A DNA stretch of 64,000 bases, taken from NCBI GenBank assembly GCA_017517765.1, contig JAFWYE010000006.1:798197-862196 (forward strand), given 5' to 3'. Under the pieces are notes generated by a model. That model saw only the letters and a list, made by a program, of their open reading frames with translations, ran no database searches and had not been told where the DNA came from. Origin of the DNA: Bacilli bacterium (GTDB taxonomy: Bacteria > Bacillota_I > Bacilli_A > RFN20 > DUOF01). Each line of letters opens with the position of its first letter. Positions within the stretch are counted from its first letter, which is position 1. Both the position numbers and the translations under genes were made by a program. Shown in pieces: positions 34,458 to 43,825 of this stretch.

Positions 34458-35056
34458 TGACAAATGTAAAAACAGAGAAGAAAACTATAAATTTACCTAA
34501 TAAAATTACAATATTTAGAATGATTGTGGTTATTGCAATTATTGTTTTAGCCTTAACTCCAAGACCTGAAAATTGGATTTTTTCAATATTTGGAATTAAG
34601 CATGATTATAGAAGTGTTGCTATATTAGTGCTATTTATATTAGGATCTATAAGCGATTGGCTAGATGGGCATCTAGCTAGAAAAAATAATTTAGTTACAA
34701 CATTTGGGAAGTTTATGGACCCAATTGCAGATAAATTGTTAGTTAATACATTATTTATTATTGTAGCTGCTGGTGGATTAGTTCATTTTATTGTTCCTAT
34801 TATCATGATTTCTAGAGATACTGTTGTTGATGCAATAAGAATGATTGCTGTGGGGGAAGGAAAAGTTATAGCTGCTTCTAAACTAGGAAAGCTAAAAACT
34901 GTTACCCAAATGATAGCTCTTATAGCAATGCTTGCACTCACTACTGTTCCTTATATTGAAATTTTAGCTTATGTTGCTGCTGTTGTGTCTTTGATATCAG
35001 GAATTGATTATTTCATGAAAAATAAAGATACAATTTTAAAAGATTTAAGAAGCTAG
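34457..35056 (+). CDS. pgsA: CDP-diacylglycerol--glycerol-3-phosphate 3-phosphatidyltransferase
   Basis: 199 aa, polytopic. The CDP-alcohol phosphatidyltransferase motif D-x2-D-G-x2-A-R-x8-G-x3-D-x3-D is intact (SDWLDGHLARKN, then FGKFMDPIAD). It makes phosphatidylglycerol-phosphate, the first step of anionic phospholipid synthesis in the membrane. The pgsA-recA order matches Bacillus (there with cinA between them). Confidence 0.95.
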   Translation: MTNVKTEKKTINLPNKITIFRMIVVIAIIVLALTPRPENWIFSIFGIKHDYRSVAILVLFILGSISDWLDGHLARKNNLVTTFGKFMDPIADKLLVNTLFIIVAAGGLVHFIVPIIMISRDTVVDAIRMIAVGEGKVIAASKLGKLKTVTQMIALIAMLALTTVPYIEILAYVAAVVSLISGIDYFMKNKDTILKDLRS

Positions 35057-35108
35057 GGCAAAATTTTAAATTAGATGGTATGTTAGTTATAAAGGGGGAG
35101 GCAATAAC

Positions 35109-36125
35109 ATGGCTGAAAAAAAAGTAAAAGAAATTAATAAAGATAGTGCACTTGAAGATGCGTTAAAAGAAATAAAAAAGACATATGGAGATGGCTCTAT
35201 CATGAAATTAGGGGAAAGAGCGAAATCTAATGTTGATGTTATTCCTAGTGGTTCTATGGCGATTGATAGAGCGCTTGGCATTGGGGGATATCCAAAAGGA
35301 AGAGTTATTGAAATATTTGGCCCTGAATCTAGTGGTAAAACAACTGTTGCGTTGCATGCAATAGCAGAAGCTCAAAAGAAAGGTGGAAAGGCAGCGTTTA
35401 TTGATGCTGAACACGCAATTGATCCTGAATACGCTAAAAATTTAGGGGTTAATGTAGATGAACTTATATTATCTCAACCTGATTATGGTGAGCAAGCTAT
35501 GAGTATTGTGGAAATACTTGTTAAATCTGAAGCTGTTTCTTTGATTGTTGTGGACTCAGTTGCTGCATTAGTTCCTCAAGCTGAATTAGAGGGTGAGATG
35601 CTAGACTCTCAAATGGGGTTACAAGCAAGAATGATGTCTAAAGCATTAAGAAAGATTACTGGTTATTTAAATAAGAGCGAATGTACAATAATATTCATTA
35701 ACCAATTAAGAGAAAAAATGGCTACTATGGGGTATGGAAATCCTGAAACTACTCCAGGTGGTAGAGCTCTTAAATTCTATTCTACAATTAGATTAGATGT
35801 TAGAAGAATTGAGTCACTTAAGAATTCAAATAGTGAAGTATATGCTAATAAGGTAAATGTAAAAGTTGTTAAAAACAAGGTTGCTGCTCCATTCAAGGTT
35901 GCTACTATTGATATTTTATTCGGTGAGGGAATTTCAAAAGAAGCAGAAGTTTTGGATATTGCAGTTGAAACAAATATTGTTAAAAAGAGTGGTTCTTATT
36001 ATGACTATAATGGGGAGAGAATTGCTCAAGGTAAAGAGAATGCTAGAAAATATTTAAAAGAGCATCCAGTTGTATTTGAAGAAATTTTAAATAAAATTAA
36101 ATCAAGTGACTCTGAAGAAAAATAA
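35109..36125 (+). CDS. recA: Recombinase RecA
   Basis: 338 aa, typical. Walker [10 protein letters not shown], Walker [13 protein letters not shown], the MAW/L2 segment ([19 protein letters not shown]) and [12 protein letters not shown] are all present. It forms filaments on single-stranded DNA for homologous recombination and triggers LexA self-cleavage. SD GGGGGAGG. No LexA box was recognised in the short upstream gap. Confidence 0.98.
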   Translation: MAEKKVKEINKDSALEDALKEIKKTYGDGSIMKLGERAKSNVDVIPSGSMAIDRALGIGGYPKGRVIEIFGPESSGKTTVALHAIAEAQKKGGKAAFIDAEHAIDPEYAKNLGVNVDELILSQPDYGEQAMSIVEILVKSEAVSLIVVDSVAALVPQAELEGEMLDSQMGLQARMMSKALRKITGYLNKSECTIIFINQLREKMATMGYGNPETTPGGRALKFYSTIRLDVRRIESLKNSNSEVYANKVNVKVVKNKVAAPFKVATIDILFGEGISKEAEVLDIAVETNIVKKSGSYYDYNGERIAQGKENARKYLKEHPVVFEEILNKIKSSDSEEK

Positions 36126-36148
36126 AGATTGATTTGTAGGTGAAGTGA

Positions 36149-36487
36149 ATGGAAATAGTTATTGTAAAAGAAAAAATGTATGGGCATGATAAAGAGGTAA
36201 TAACAATTAAGGATGATGGTATTTACTTTGAAGAAGGTAATAGTTATCCAAGATTAGTTAGTAATAATGTTGATGTAATTGATGCATTATTTACTAGATT
36301 CTTTTCTATCACCTACACATGGAAACAAGAATATATGGGTCCAAGAACTGTGGATGGATATAAGTATCTTATTACTATGAATATCAATCATAAAAGAAAG
36401 AGTTATAAAGTACAAAATAAATTTCCTGATAATTGGGAAGAATTCATAGATTTGAAAGATAGTTTATTAGAAGGCGGTTATTTATAA
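36149..36487 (+). CDS. Hypothetical protein, 112 aa
   Basis: A small cytosolic protein between recA and rny, with SD AGGTGAAG. It has alternating beta-strands (EIVIVKEKMYG, EVITIKDDGIYF, KYLITMNINHKRKSYKV) and a C-terminal helix. It has no signal peptide and no known motif. It is probably co-transcribed with recA, and a terminator overlaps its end. Confidence 0.7.
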   Translation: MEIVIVKEKMYGHDKEVITIKDDGIYFEEGNSYPRLVSNNVDVIDALFTRFFSITYTWKQEYMGPRTVDGYKYLITMNINHKRKSYKVQNKFPDNWEEFIDLKDSLLEGGYL

Positions 36488-36501
36488 TAACCGCTTTTTT
36501 C
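36473..36501 (+). terminator. Terminator after the 112-aa gene
   Basis: GCGGTTATT (36474-36482) pairs with AATAACCGC (36486-36494), followed by six T's. It overlaps the stop codon. Confidence 0.9.
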
Positions 36502-36525
36502 TTATAAAGTTTTCTACTGGTTATA

Positions 36526-36554
36526 TTGTTAATGAACCAAAAAATAGATAAAAT
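36526..36554 (+). promoter_or_regulatory. Promoter of rny
   Basis: TTGTTA (36526-36531), 17-bp spacer, TAAAAT (36549-36554), about 55 nt before ATG 36611. Confidence 0.55.
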
Positions 36555-36610
36555 AATAGTGTATAGAAAAATATACAAATTATATTCTATCACTTATAGG
36601 AGGAACACAT

Positions 36611-38176
36611 ATGGAATGGTTTGTTGCACTCCCTATAGGTTTAATTGTTGGAGCTCTTCTTGCAGGAGCTGGTGTATTTTGTTATATGAAGTTTATGCCT
36701 TCTAATAAGGCTAAATTAGCTAAAGAAGAGGCAAATAATATCCTTAAAGAAGCTGAAGATAAAGCAAATAATTTAATGCGTAATGCTGAAGTTGATGCTA
36801 AGGCAATGACTTATGAGATGAAGCAAAAAGCAGAAGAAGAAATCAAGAATATGAAAAGTGAACTAGTGGAGTCAGAAAATAAACTAGCTCAAAGAGAAGA
36901 CACTATTAATCGTAGAGATAATGCGCTTCTTGCTAAGGAAGAAAATTTAGAAAACAAAATAAAACAATTAAATGAAAAAACAGAACAATTAAATAATAGG
37001 GAATTTGAAATTAACAAAAAAAGCGATGCTATTACTAAAGAATATGAAAGAGTTGCATCATTAACTGTTAGCGAGGCTAGAGAAGAGTTATTTAGAATAG
37101 TTGAGGAAAAAATCGCTAATGAAACTACAGCTTATATCAAAGCAAAAGAAGAAGAAGCAAAATTAAAAGCTAATGATATGGCTAGACAAATATTAGGTAG
37201 TGCGGTGGAAAGGTTTGCTCAAGATGTGGCAAATGAAAGAACTGTATCTACAATTTCTTTACCAAATGATGAATTAAAAGGAAGAATTATTGGTAGAGAA
37301 GGTAGAAATATTAGAACAATAGAGCAATTAACAGGAGTTGATTTAATTATTGATGATACTCCAGAGGTAATCACAGTTTCTTGCTTTGATCCAATAAGAA
37401 GAGAAATTGCAAAAACTGCTTTAGAAAATCTTATAAAGGATGGAAGAATCCAACCTGGTCGTATTGAGGAAGTTGTTGAAAAAGCAAAAGAAGAAGTTAA
37501 TGAATTAATTAATAAAGCTGGAGAAGATACTATATTTGAATTAGGTTTATCTAATATGTCAAATGAAATGATTCATACAATTGGTAAACTAAAATATCGT
37601 ACTAGTTATGGCCAAAATGCTTTGCAACACTCAAAAGAAGTTGCTTACTTAACTGGTATTATGGCTGCGGATTTAGGATTAAATCAAAACTTAGCTAGAC
37701 GTGCTGGTTTATTACACGATATTGGTAAAGCTCTAGATTTTGAAGTTGAGGGAAGCCATGTTGAATTAGGTGCTAAACTTGCTAGAAAACATAATGAAGA
37801 CAGAGTTGTTATTAATGCAATCGAATCTCATCATGGAGACACTGATCCAGATAATGTTATTTCAAATTTAGTTAGTGCTGCTGATACTTTGAGTGCGGCT
37901 AGACCAGGTGCTAGAAGCGAAACTTTAGAGAATTATATTCAAAGAGTTGAAAAACTAGAGAGTTTGGCAACTGGTTTTGAAGGTGTTAGCCAAGCATTTG
38001 CTATTCAATCTGGTAGAGAAGTTAGAGTTATGGTTGTACCTGATAAAGTTGATGATCTTAAAGCGTTTAAGATTGCTAGAGATTTAAAAGATAAGATTGA
38101 AAACGAACTTACTTATCCAGGTCAAATTAAGGTTACTGTCATTAGAGAAGTTAGAGCTAATGAGGTAGCTAAGTAA
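36611..38176 (+). CDS. rny: Ribonuclease Y
   Basis: 521 aa, typical. An N-terminal membrane helix (about 5-27) is followed by a long Glu/Lys coiled coil (30-190). Next come a KH domain with [12 protein letters not shown] and an HD domain with H-S-K-E-V and [11 protein letters not shown]. RNase Y is the membrane-bound endonuclease that starts mRNA decay in many Bacillota. SD AGGAGG. It is followed by ymdB with one base between stop and start, as in Bacillus. Confidence 0.97.
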   Translation: MEWFVALPIGLIVGALLAGAGVFCYMKFMPSNKAKLAKEEANNILKEAEDKANNLMRNAEVDAKAMTYEMKQKAEEEIKNMKSELVESENKLAQREDTINRRDNALLAKEENLENKIKQLNEKTEQLNNREFEINKKSDAITKEYERVASLTVSEAREELFRIVEEKIANETTAYIKAKEEEAKLKANDMARQILGSAVERFAQDVANERTVSTISLPNDELKGRIIGREGRNIRTIEQLTGVDLIIDDTPEVITVSCFDPIRREIAKTALENLIKDGRIQPGRIEEVVEKAKEEVNELINKAGEDTIFELGLSNMSNEMIHTIGKLKYRTSYGQNALQHSKEVAYLTGIMAADLGLNQNLARRAGLLHDIGKALDFEVEGSHVELGAKLARKHNEDRVVINAIESHHGDTDPDNVISNLVSAADTLSAARPGARSETLENYIQRVEKLESLATGFEGVSQAFAIQSGREVRVMVVPDKVDDLKAFKIARDLKDKIENELTYPGQIKVTVIREVRANEVAK

Positions 38177-38177
38177 T

Positions 38178-38990
38178 ATGAAAATATTATTTATTGGAGA
38201 TATTTATGGGAAAGCTGGAAGACTTGCTTTGCATAAATATCTTCCTTTAATTAAGGAAAAATATGAGGTTGATTTTGTAATCCTTAATGCAGAAAATACT
38301 ACTCATGGTCGAGGATTAAATATTAAAAACTATGCTGAAATTAAAAATGCAGGTGTGGATTTTATAACTTTAGGAAATCATGCTTTTGATAATAATGAAG
38401 TATGTACTCTATTAAAAAACAAAAGTGATATTATAAGACCACTTAATCTTAAAGATGTTTATGATGGAGATGGAAGTAAAGTTGTAAAAATAAAGGGAAT
38501 GGATGTAAGAATCAGCAACGTTGTTGGAAGAGTACATGTAAATATGAAAGGGCTTACTACACTTAATCCTTTTGATACTTTAGAAGATATTGTTGATTTT
38601 TCAAAAGAAAAAATCCACATTGTGGATATTCATGCTGAGGCTACAGGAGAAAAGAAAAGCTTTGCAAAATATTTTGATGGAAGAGTTAGTGCGGTTATTG
38701 GAACTCATACTCATGTTCAAACTGCAGATAATCAGGTGTTTAAAAATGGGCTTGCTTATATAAGTGATGTTGGATATTGTGGCGCTTATGATAGTGTTTT
38801 AGGAGTTAATAATGGTGCCGCTATATTATTTTCTAAAGATCAAGATTTTAAATCTAATACTCCTGAGGAAAAAGGAGATTTAGAATTCAGTGCTGTTTAT
38901 ATAGATATAGATGAAGAAACAGGAAAATCTAATTCTATAAAGAGGATTTATATAACTCCAAATAAACCTGAAATTGAACTTATAAATTAA
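38178..38990 (+). CDS. ymdB: YmdB-family metallophosphoesterase
   Basis: 270 aa. Calcineurin-like motifs: FIGDIYGKAGR (metal ligand Asp), LNAENTTHGRG, LGNHAFDN (GNH), DIHAEATGEK and GTHTHVQTAD. In B. subtilis YmdB is a cyclic-nucleotide phosphodiesterase that influences biofilm and motility decisions; the physiological substrate is debated. It immediately follows rny, the conserved pairing. Confidence 0.93.
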   Translation: MKILFIGDIYGKAGRLALHKYLPLIKEKYEVDFVILNAENTTHGRGLNIKNYAEIKNAGVDFITLGNHAFDNNEVCTLLKNKSDIIRPLNLKDVYDGDGSKVVKIKGMDVRISNVVGRVHVNMKGLTTLNPFDTLEDIVDFSKEKIHIVDIHAEATGEKKSFAKYFDGRVSAVIGTHTHVQTADNQVFKNGLAYISDVGYCGAYDSVLGVNNGAAILFSKDQDFKSNTPEEKGDLEFSAVYIDIDEETGKSNSIKRIYITPNKPEIELIN

Positions 38991-39017
38991 AAAAAGGTAC
39001 GTGTGTACCTTTTTTAT
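38989..39017. terminator. Bidirectional terminator
   Basis: AAAAAAGGTAC and GTACCTTTTTT around GTGT, between the convergent ymdB and flavin-reductase-like genes. Confidence 0.85.
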
Positions 39018-39928
39018 TTTTTCTTCTTTTCTTCTTTTCTTTTGTCATTGATAAAATCTACAGCTTTTTCATCAATTAAACTTATTCCTTCTTTTTTTGC
39101 TATCTCTACCATTTGAGTAAGTGCAGCTTTTAAGAATACGCGAGGTATTTTAACAAGCTTTTGGCATGCTTCTTTTGTGAATTTTACTTCCGGATCAATT
39201 CTCTCTGCGGCATACATAACTGAATTTACATCGCCATCTTTGGCTTGAATTTTTTCAGCGATAGGACGTTTGAATTTTGTATACCAGAAGTTAGTGCTAT
39301 CCCTGTAACCATAATCTACTGGAACTCTAGGATAACCACCAGCTTTTACCCCATTAATAATAGTGTTGTAGTAAGTTTCTTTCATCCAAATTTTATCGAT
39401 TTTTAAAATAAAGTGAGCACCAAACTTACTTGTAATACCATTGAAATTTCTAAATGGTGGTTCATATCCTTCTAGATTTCCTGGTTTATCATTGAAAGCA
39501 TCTTCTAAAGAGTCATCCCAAGTACATTCAAATACTTGAAAAGCTTCACTTACAAGTTCTGGTCTATCATCTCCAAGAGTAGATTTTTCTAAAGTGAATA
39601 TGCAATCTTTCATCTTTTCTTCAGTAGTATCTCCCGGGAAGCCAAGTCTTACTGCTTCTTTAAAATATTTTCTTTCATCAGTAATGAAATTAAGAGTTAC
39701 TTTTTTTGTTCTTAAAATATTTTGTGCAGTATTAGAACTATTTCTACACTCTAGAATCATTGCATAGTAATCTTTTCCAGCGATGTAATAAGGAAAACAC
39801 AATGAATATGCACCTAAATTAGTTTGTCCTGATTCACTTACAGTTGAAGCAAGAATAGTAGGCATTGGGAAAAATGCCGATGTTTGATAAAAATTATCTA
39901 CAATTCTTAAATCCTTAAATTTTTCCAT
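39014..39928 (-). CDS. Flavin reductase-like (FMN-binding split-barrel) protein
   Basis: 304 aa. The N-terminal ~190 residues resemble the flavin-reductase-like split barrel: FPMPTILASTVSESGQTNLGAYSLCFPYYI, then SSNTAQNILRTKKVTLNFIT. The C-terminal ~100 residues are helical and basic and end in a run of lysines. It probably binds FMN; the electron acceptor is unknown. It is inserted, together with the next gene, between ymdB and spoVS on the opposite strand. Confidence 0.65.
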   Translation of the reverse strand: MEKFKDLRIVDNFYQTSAFFPMPTILASTVSESGQTNLGAYSLCFPYYIAGKDYYAMILECRNSSNTAQNILRTKKVTLNFITDERKYFKEAVRLGFPGDTTEEKMKDCIFTLEKSTLGDDRPELVSEAFQVFECTWDDSLEDAFNDKPGNLEGYEPPFRNFNGITSKFGAHFILKIDKIWMKETYYNTIINGVKAGGYPRVPVDYGYRDSTNFWYTKFKRPIAEKIQAKDGDVNSVMYAAERIDPEVKFTKEACQKLVKIPRVFLKAALTQMVEIAKKEGISLIDEKAVDFINDKRKEEKKKK

Positions 39929-39964
39929 ATATTATAACCTCCATACATGTTTAGTTTACCAAAA

Positions 39965-41053
39965 TTATTTGAGTTTTTTTAGGCAAAACTCATAAATGTT
40001 TTCGATATTTTTTGAATTGAAATTTTTAAAAGTTTTTAAATTAATCAGTGCATCTAGAATTTTGGGTAAAAGAGATTTTTTATTAACTTTACTAATAGAT
40101 ATCATGTTAGGATATTTTATGTTAGTAGTAATGCTTACTTGTTTTATGTTCGCATTGTTTCTTATGAATTCTAATACTTCTTGTGTTTTAGAAATATGTC
40201 CAGGATTATTTGAATAATCAATATTTGATAAAACATTTAAAGAGCGAGAAATTGAAGTTATGAATTCTTCTTTGTTATTTAAATCTATGATATCTGCATA
40301 TAAAACATCATCACTATTCATAAAAAAAGATAGTAAATATACAAGATTAGAATTTGGAGCTTTATTGAGAGTTATTCCTGCAACCCTTTCATTATGCTCT
40401 TTTAAGTTATTGTGTATGTTTGCCACAAGATCACTTGATATCCTTGTAGGAATGCTTTTGTCATCTAATTCAATAACTTTAGAATAGTAATTAATGGATA
40501 AAACTTCTACATCCTTTTGAGTATCAAAAGGAATGATTTTACTAGCTAAATTAACAATATCATCTTCGTCTACATAAGGTTCTATAAAACTGTATTCATC
40601 TTCTAATGTGTAATCAAGATTGCAATCTATTTCAGCCTGTGTTTTTTTGCCTTCAAGTAAACAACCATCTTCGCTATTACACATGTACCTTTTTATCTCT
40701 CCATTTTCAGCATACGCAAATATGTAATCATCACTGACTCTAAATGAAGCAAAGAAGGCACTGATTGAATTCTTTGAATTATGCTTTAAAAACTCTTTTA
40801 CATAATCATGATCATCGCCTTTATGGAAGATTATGCTTCCATAATTTGTTTTTATTTCAATGATATCTTCACTGCCTCCATACATGTTTTCATTAAACAT
40901 TTCACATAGATATCCTTCATCATCTTCCTTATAAACTTCAAGTGCATCTTGAAGCATATCTTCTTCAAATTTATACCCCGATAAATCTAGGTTACTAGTG
41001 TCTTTCAAATAGTAATAACATGTTTTATAAGAAATTAATTCAAATATTTTCAT
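39965..41053 (-). CDS. Hypothetical protein, 362 aa
   Basis: A soluble, acidic protein with no signal peptide, membrane helix or recognised motif. The N-terminal half is rich in Asp, Glu and Tyr (KFEEDMLQDALEVYKEDDEG). The C-terminal half alternates strands and helices (VEVLSINYYSKVIELDD, RVAGITLNKAPNSNLVYLL). It shares its direction with the flavin-reductase-like gene, 36 bp away, and may be co-transcribed with it. No function can be offered. Confidence 0.7.
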   Translation of the reverse strand: MKIFELISYKTCYYYLKDTSNLDLSGYKFEEDMLQDALEVYKEDDEGYLCEMFNENMYGGSEDIIEIKTNYGSIIFHKGDDHDYVKEFLKHNSKNSISAFFASFRVSDDYIFAYAENGEIKRYMCNSEDGCLLEGKKTQAEIDCNLDYTLEDEYSFIEPYVDEDDIVNLASKIIPFDTQKDVEVLSINYYSKVIELDDKSIPTRISSDLVANIHNNLKEHNERVAGITLNKAPNSNLVYLLSFFMNSDDVLYADIIDLNNKEEFITSISRSLNVLSNIDYSNNPGHISKTQEVLEFIRNNANIKQVSITTNIKYPNMISISKVNKKSLLPKILDALINLKTFKNFNSKNIENIYEFCLKKLK

Positions 41054-41144
41054 AATTATCGCCTCAGCTTCATTTTAAGTTAATTTTAGGAAAATAGATA
41101 TATTTTTGAATTTTTACAAATATATTGTATTATGGGGGAATAAT

Positions 41145-41414
41145 ATGGAAAACTTAAAAGTTTCATCTAAGTCTGATCCAAATTTAGTGTCAGGAGCAAT
41201 AATTAATGTTATTAAAAAGGTAGGTAAAGTGGAGATTCATACCATTGGTGCAGGTGCACTCAACCAAGCAATTAAAGCAATTGCTGTAGCTAGAGGACAT
41301 ATAATGTCAAATGGATTGGATTTGAGATGCAAACCTTGTTTTTTTGAAATAGATATGGATGGAATACGAAAAACGGGTATCAAATTACTTATAGAAGTAG
41401 AGCAAGTCAACTAA
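41145..41414 (+). CDS. spoVS: Stage V sporulation protein S
   Basis: 89 aa from ATG 41145 (GGGGGAA SD); the 13-residue upstream extension has no SD. The sequence follows SpoVS closely: MENLKVSSKSDPN, IGAGALNQAIKAIAVARGHI, DGIRKTGIKLLIEVE. SpoVS is an Alba-like small nucleic-acid-binding protein. In Bacillus it affects spore coat assembly and the completion of septation, and it also occurs in some non-sporulators. It lies after rny-ymdB as in B. subtilis. Confidence 0.95.
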   Translation: MENLKVSSKSDPNLVSGAIINVIKKVGKVEIHTIGAGALNQAIKAIAVARGHIMSNGLDLRCKPCFFEIDMDGIRKTGIKLLIEVEQVN

Positions 41415-41424
41415 ATTTATTTAT

Positions 41425-41448
41425 AAATAGCCTATGGCTATTTTTTTT
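41425..41448 (+). terminator. Terminator of spoVS
   Basis: AAATAGCC, loop TAT, GGCTATTT and further T's. Confidence 0.85.
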
Positions 41449-41478
41449 ATGTGATATAATTTTTATGAGGTGATACGT

Positions 41479-42198
41479 GTGATAAAAATTGAAAATATTA
41501 CTAAAATATTTGGTGAAGATTTTGTTGCAGTAGACAATATTAATGTTGAGCTTGAAGAAGGAAAAATATATGGCTTTTTAGGCCCTAATGGGGCAGGAAA
41601 GACTACAACTTTAAAGATGTTAACTGGTATATTAACTCCAGATAAAGGAAACATTAATATCAATGGATTTGATGTGGTAAAGCAACCATTAGAAGCGAAA
41701 AATCAATTTGCTTTTGTAAGTGATGATCCTGATATGCTTTTAAAACTAAAGGGAATTGAATTTTTAAAGTTTATTGGAAAAATTTATAAAGTTGATGAAT
41801 TCACTTTAAAGCAAAATATCTTTAAATACGCAGAAGTTTTTGAAATGGCAGATGCCTTAAATGACAAGATAGAAAGTTACTCACATGGTATGAGACAAAA
41901 AATTAATCTTATAGGGGCTCTTATACATAATCCTAAAATTTGGATTTTAGATGAACCACTTACTGGACTTGATCCAAAGGCTAGTTTTACATTAAAACAA
42001 ATGATGAGAGAACATGCAGATAACGGGAATATTGTTTTATTTTCTACACATGTACTTGAAGTTGCTGAAAAAGTTTGTGATCACGTATTTATTATTAATA
42101 AAGGAAAAATAATATTTGATGGGGCAATGAAAGAATTAAAAAATAATAAAGACGAATCATTAGAAAAGATCTTTTTGGAGCTAGTGTCAAATGAATAA
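41479..42198 (+). CDS. ABC transporter ATP-binding protein
   Basis: 239 aa from GTG 41479 (GAGGTGAT SD). All motifs are intact: Walker A GPNGAGKTT, signature YSHGMRQKI, Walker B WILDEPLTGLD with the catalytic Glu, and the switch His in FSTHV. The layout is that of the ABC-2/Ecs-type exporters. It overlaps the permease gene by 8 bp. The cargo is unknown. Confidence 0.93.
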   Translation: MIKIENITKIFGEDFVAVDNINVELEEGKIYGFLGPNGAGKTTTLKMLTGILTPDKGNININGFDVVKQPLEAKNQFAFVSDDPDMLLKLKGIEFLKFIGKIYKVDEFTLKQNIFKYAEVFEMADALNDKIESYSHGMRQKINLIGALIHNPKIWILDEPLTGLDPKASFTLKQMMREHADNGNIVLFSTHVLEVAEKVCDHVFIINKGKIIFDGAMKELKNNKDESLEKIFLELVSNE

Positions 42199-43825
42199 CA
42201 TTATTGCACTAACTAAGGTTTTGATAAAAAACAACTCCATAGGAGGAAATAAAAAAGGAAAGAAAAAAGACAAGGGGGCTTATATTTATCTTTTTGTATT
42301 AGCAATTTATGTTTTGGTTTTTTCTGCTCCTATTATGATGGTTTTAGATGATATATTAGCTACATATAATTTTGGTGAACTTATATTATCTTTGGTTTTA
42401 CCAGTTGGCGGAATTGCTTCCATTATATTTGCAATATTTTCTATGGCAAGTATGTTTTACTATAGTAATGATATAGAAAAATTAGTCCCATATCCAGTCA
42501 AGTCTGGAGAATTATTTATTGCTAAATTTTTGTCTTCTTTGACTAGCATATATTTGATATTGTTTATGTTTGTTTTTCCAATCATATTTGGAGTGGGGTT
42601 GGGGGTGGATGCAGGAATTACATATTATGTATATGCAACTATGATTTGCATTCTAATGCCTATATTGCCTGCTGCAATTGTATCAGTTGTCTTTTTGCTA
42701 TTAAACAAGGTTCTTAATCTTGGAAAAAGAAAGACATTATTTATGTATATAACAGTTGCTCTTGTTATGATATTTTCTCTTTCATATGGACTAGGTATGG
42801 GGTATTTGCTAGAAATGGAAACAGGAGATTTAGTCAACTTGTTATCAGGGCAACATACTTCAATTATTGAAGCTTCTAATTATATATTTCCGTTTTTTAA
42901 TAGTGCAAAATACGCTTTAATGCATGATACGGAAGTGATTGGCGTTGCTTCTTTTATGACTTTTTTGGGTTTTAATATATTAGCGATGATTATTCTTTAT
43001 TTTTTGGGAGAAAAATTCTACCTAAAGGGATTAACAAAAAATTCAGGAACCAAAAAAGAAAAGAAGTCATTAGACCAAGTATATTCCAAAGATTCAGGTG
43101 GCATAATGAAGGCTCTTATAAAAAAAGAGTGGAAAATCATAAAAAGAACACCTGTATATATGTTAAATATAGTTGTTCTAAATCTTATATTTCCAATCTT
43201 ATTTGTTATTACTTATCTTATTGCTCCAGAAGAAGAAATAATTGCAAATATAGATTTTGAAAATTCAGGAGTATATTTAATTGTTGTTGCATTAATTGTA
43301 TTTATGTGTGAATTTTGTGGTTCTACAGGAAGTAGTAGCGCTATTTCTAGAGAGGGCAAAAATGCTACATTTATGAAAACAATTCCAGTTAGTTTAAAGA
43401 AACAAATTGATGCTAAAGTGTATTTCTCTTTTGTACTTGATTTAATCGTTGTGGCAATAACAGAGGTGTGTGCGGTATTTATGTTTAAGCTTCCCTATAT
43501 ATATTTGTTGTTAGTTAATTTACCTTTGGTATTTATTATTCTTATATCTAATTACATCAATGTTTTATTAGATTTAAAAAGGCCTAAAATATCATGGAAT
43601 GATGAATCAGAAGCTGTAAAGCAAAATATGACTGTATTGATTGCTATGATGATGTCTATGCTTCTAGCTGCAATTTTAGCAGTTTTGGGAATTTTGCTAT
43701 TAAATACAAATGTAAATATATACTTAACATCTTTTGTGTTTACTATTATAGCTATCTTGTGTTATATTTTAGTGGTTATTTATATAAAGAAAAAAGAGAC
43801 AAAATTGTTTGATAAGGTGATGTAA
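42191..43825 (+). CDS. ABC transporter permease (ABC-2/exporter type)
   Basis: 544 aa with about a dozen hydrophobic segments in two halves. These are separated by a cytosolic loop (KNSGTKKEKKSLDQVYSKD, followed by GGIMKALIKKEWKIIKRTP). The second 'KALIKKEWK' amphipathic coupling segment is typical of ABC-2 permeases. It pairs with the ATPase at 41479. Its stop directly abuts the miaB start. The substrate is unknown. Confidence 0.85.
   Translation: MNNIIALTKVLIKNNSIGGNKKGKKKDKGAYIYLFVLAIYVLVFSAPIMMVLDDILATYNFGELILSLVLPVGGIASIIFAIFSMASMFYYSNDIEKLVPYPVKSGELFIAKFLSSLTSIYLILFMFVFPIIFGVGLGVDAGITYYVYATMICILMPILPAAIVSVVFLLLNKVLNLGKRKTLFMYITVALVMIFSLSYGLGMGYLLEMETGDLVNLLSGQHTSIIEASNYIFPFFNSAKYALMHDTEVIGVASFMTFLGFNILAMIILYFLGEKFYLKGLTKNSGTKKEKKSLDQVYSKDSGGIMKALIKKEWKIIKRTPVYMLNIVVLNLIFPILFVITYLIAPEEEIIANIDFENSGVYLIVVALIVFMCEFCGSTGSSSAISREGKNATFMKTIPVSLKKQIDAKVYFSFVLDLIVVAITEVCAVFMFKLPYIYLLLVNLPLVFIILISNYINVLLDLKRPKISWNDESEAVKQNMTVLIAMMMSMLLAAILAVLGILLLNTNVNIYLTSFVFTIIAILCYILVVIYIKKKETKLFDKVM

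Noticed and set aside
41106..41144. 13-residue N-terminal extension of spoVS
   Set aside because: No SD before the TTG, and known SpoVS proteins begin at the MENLKVS-type position served by the GGGGGAA SD.
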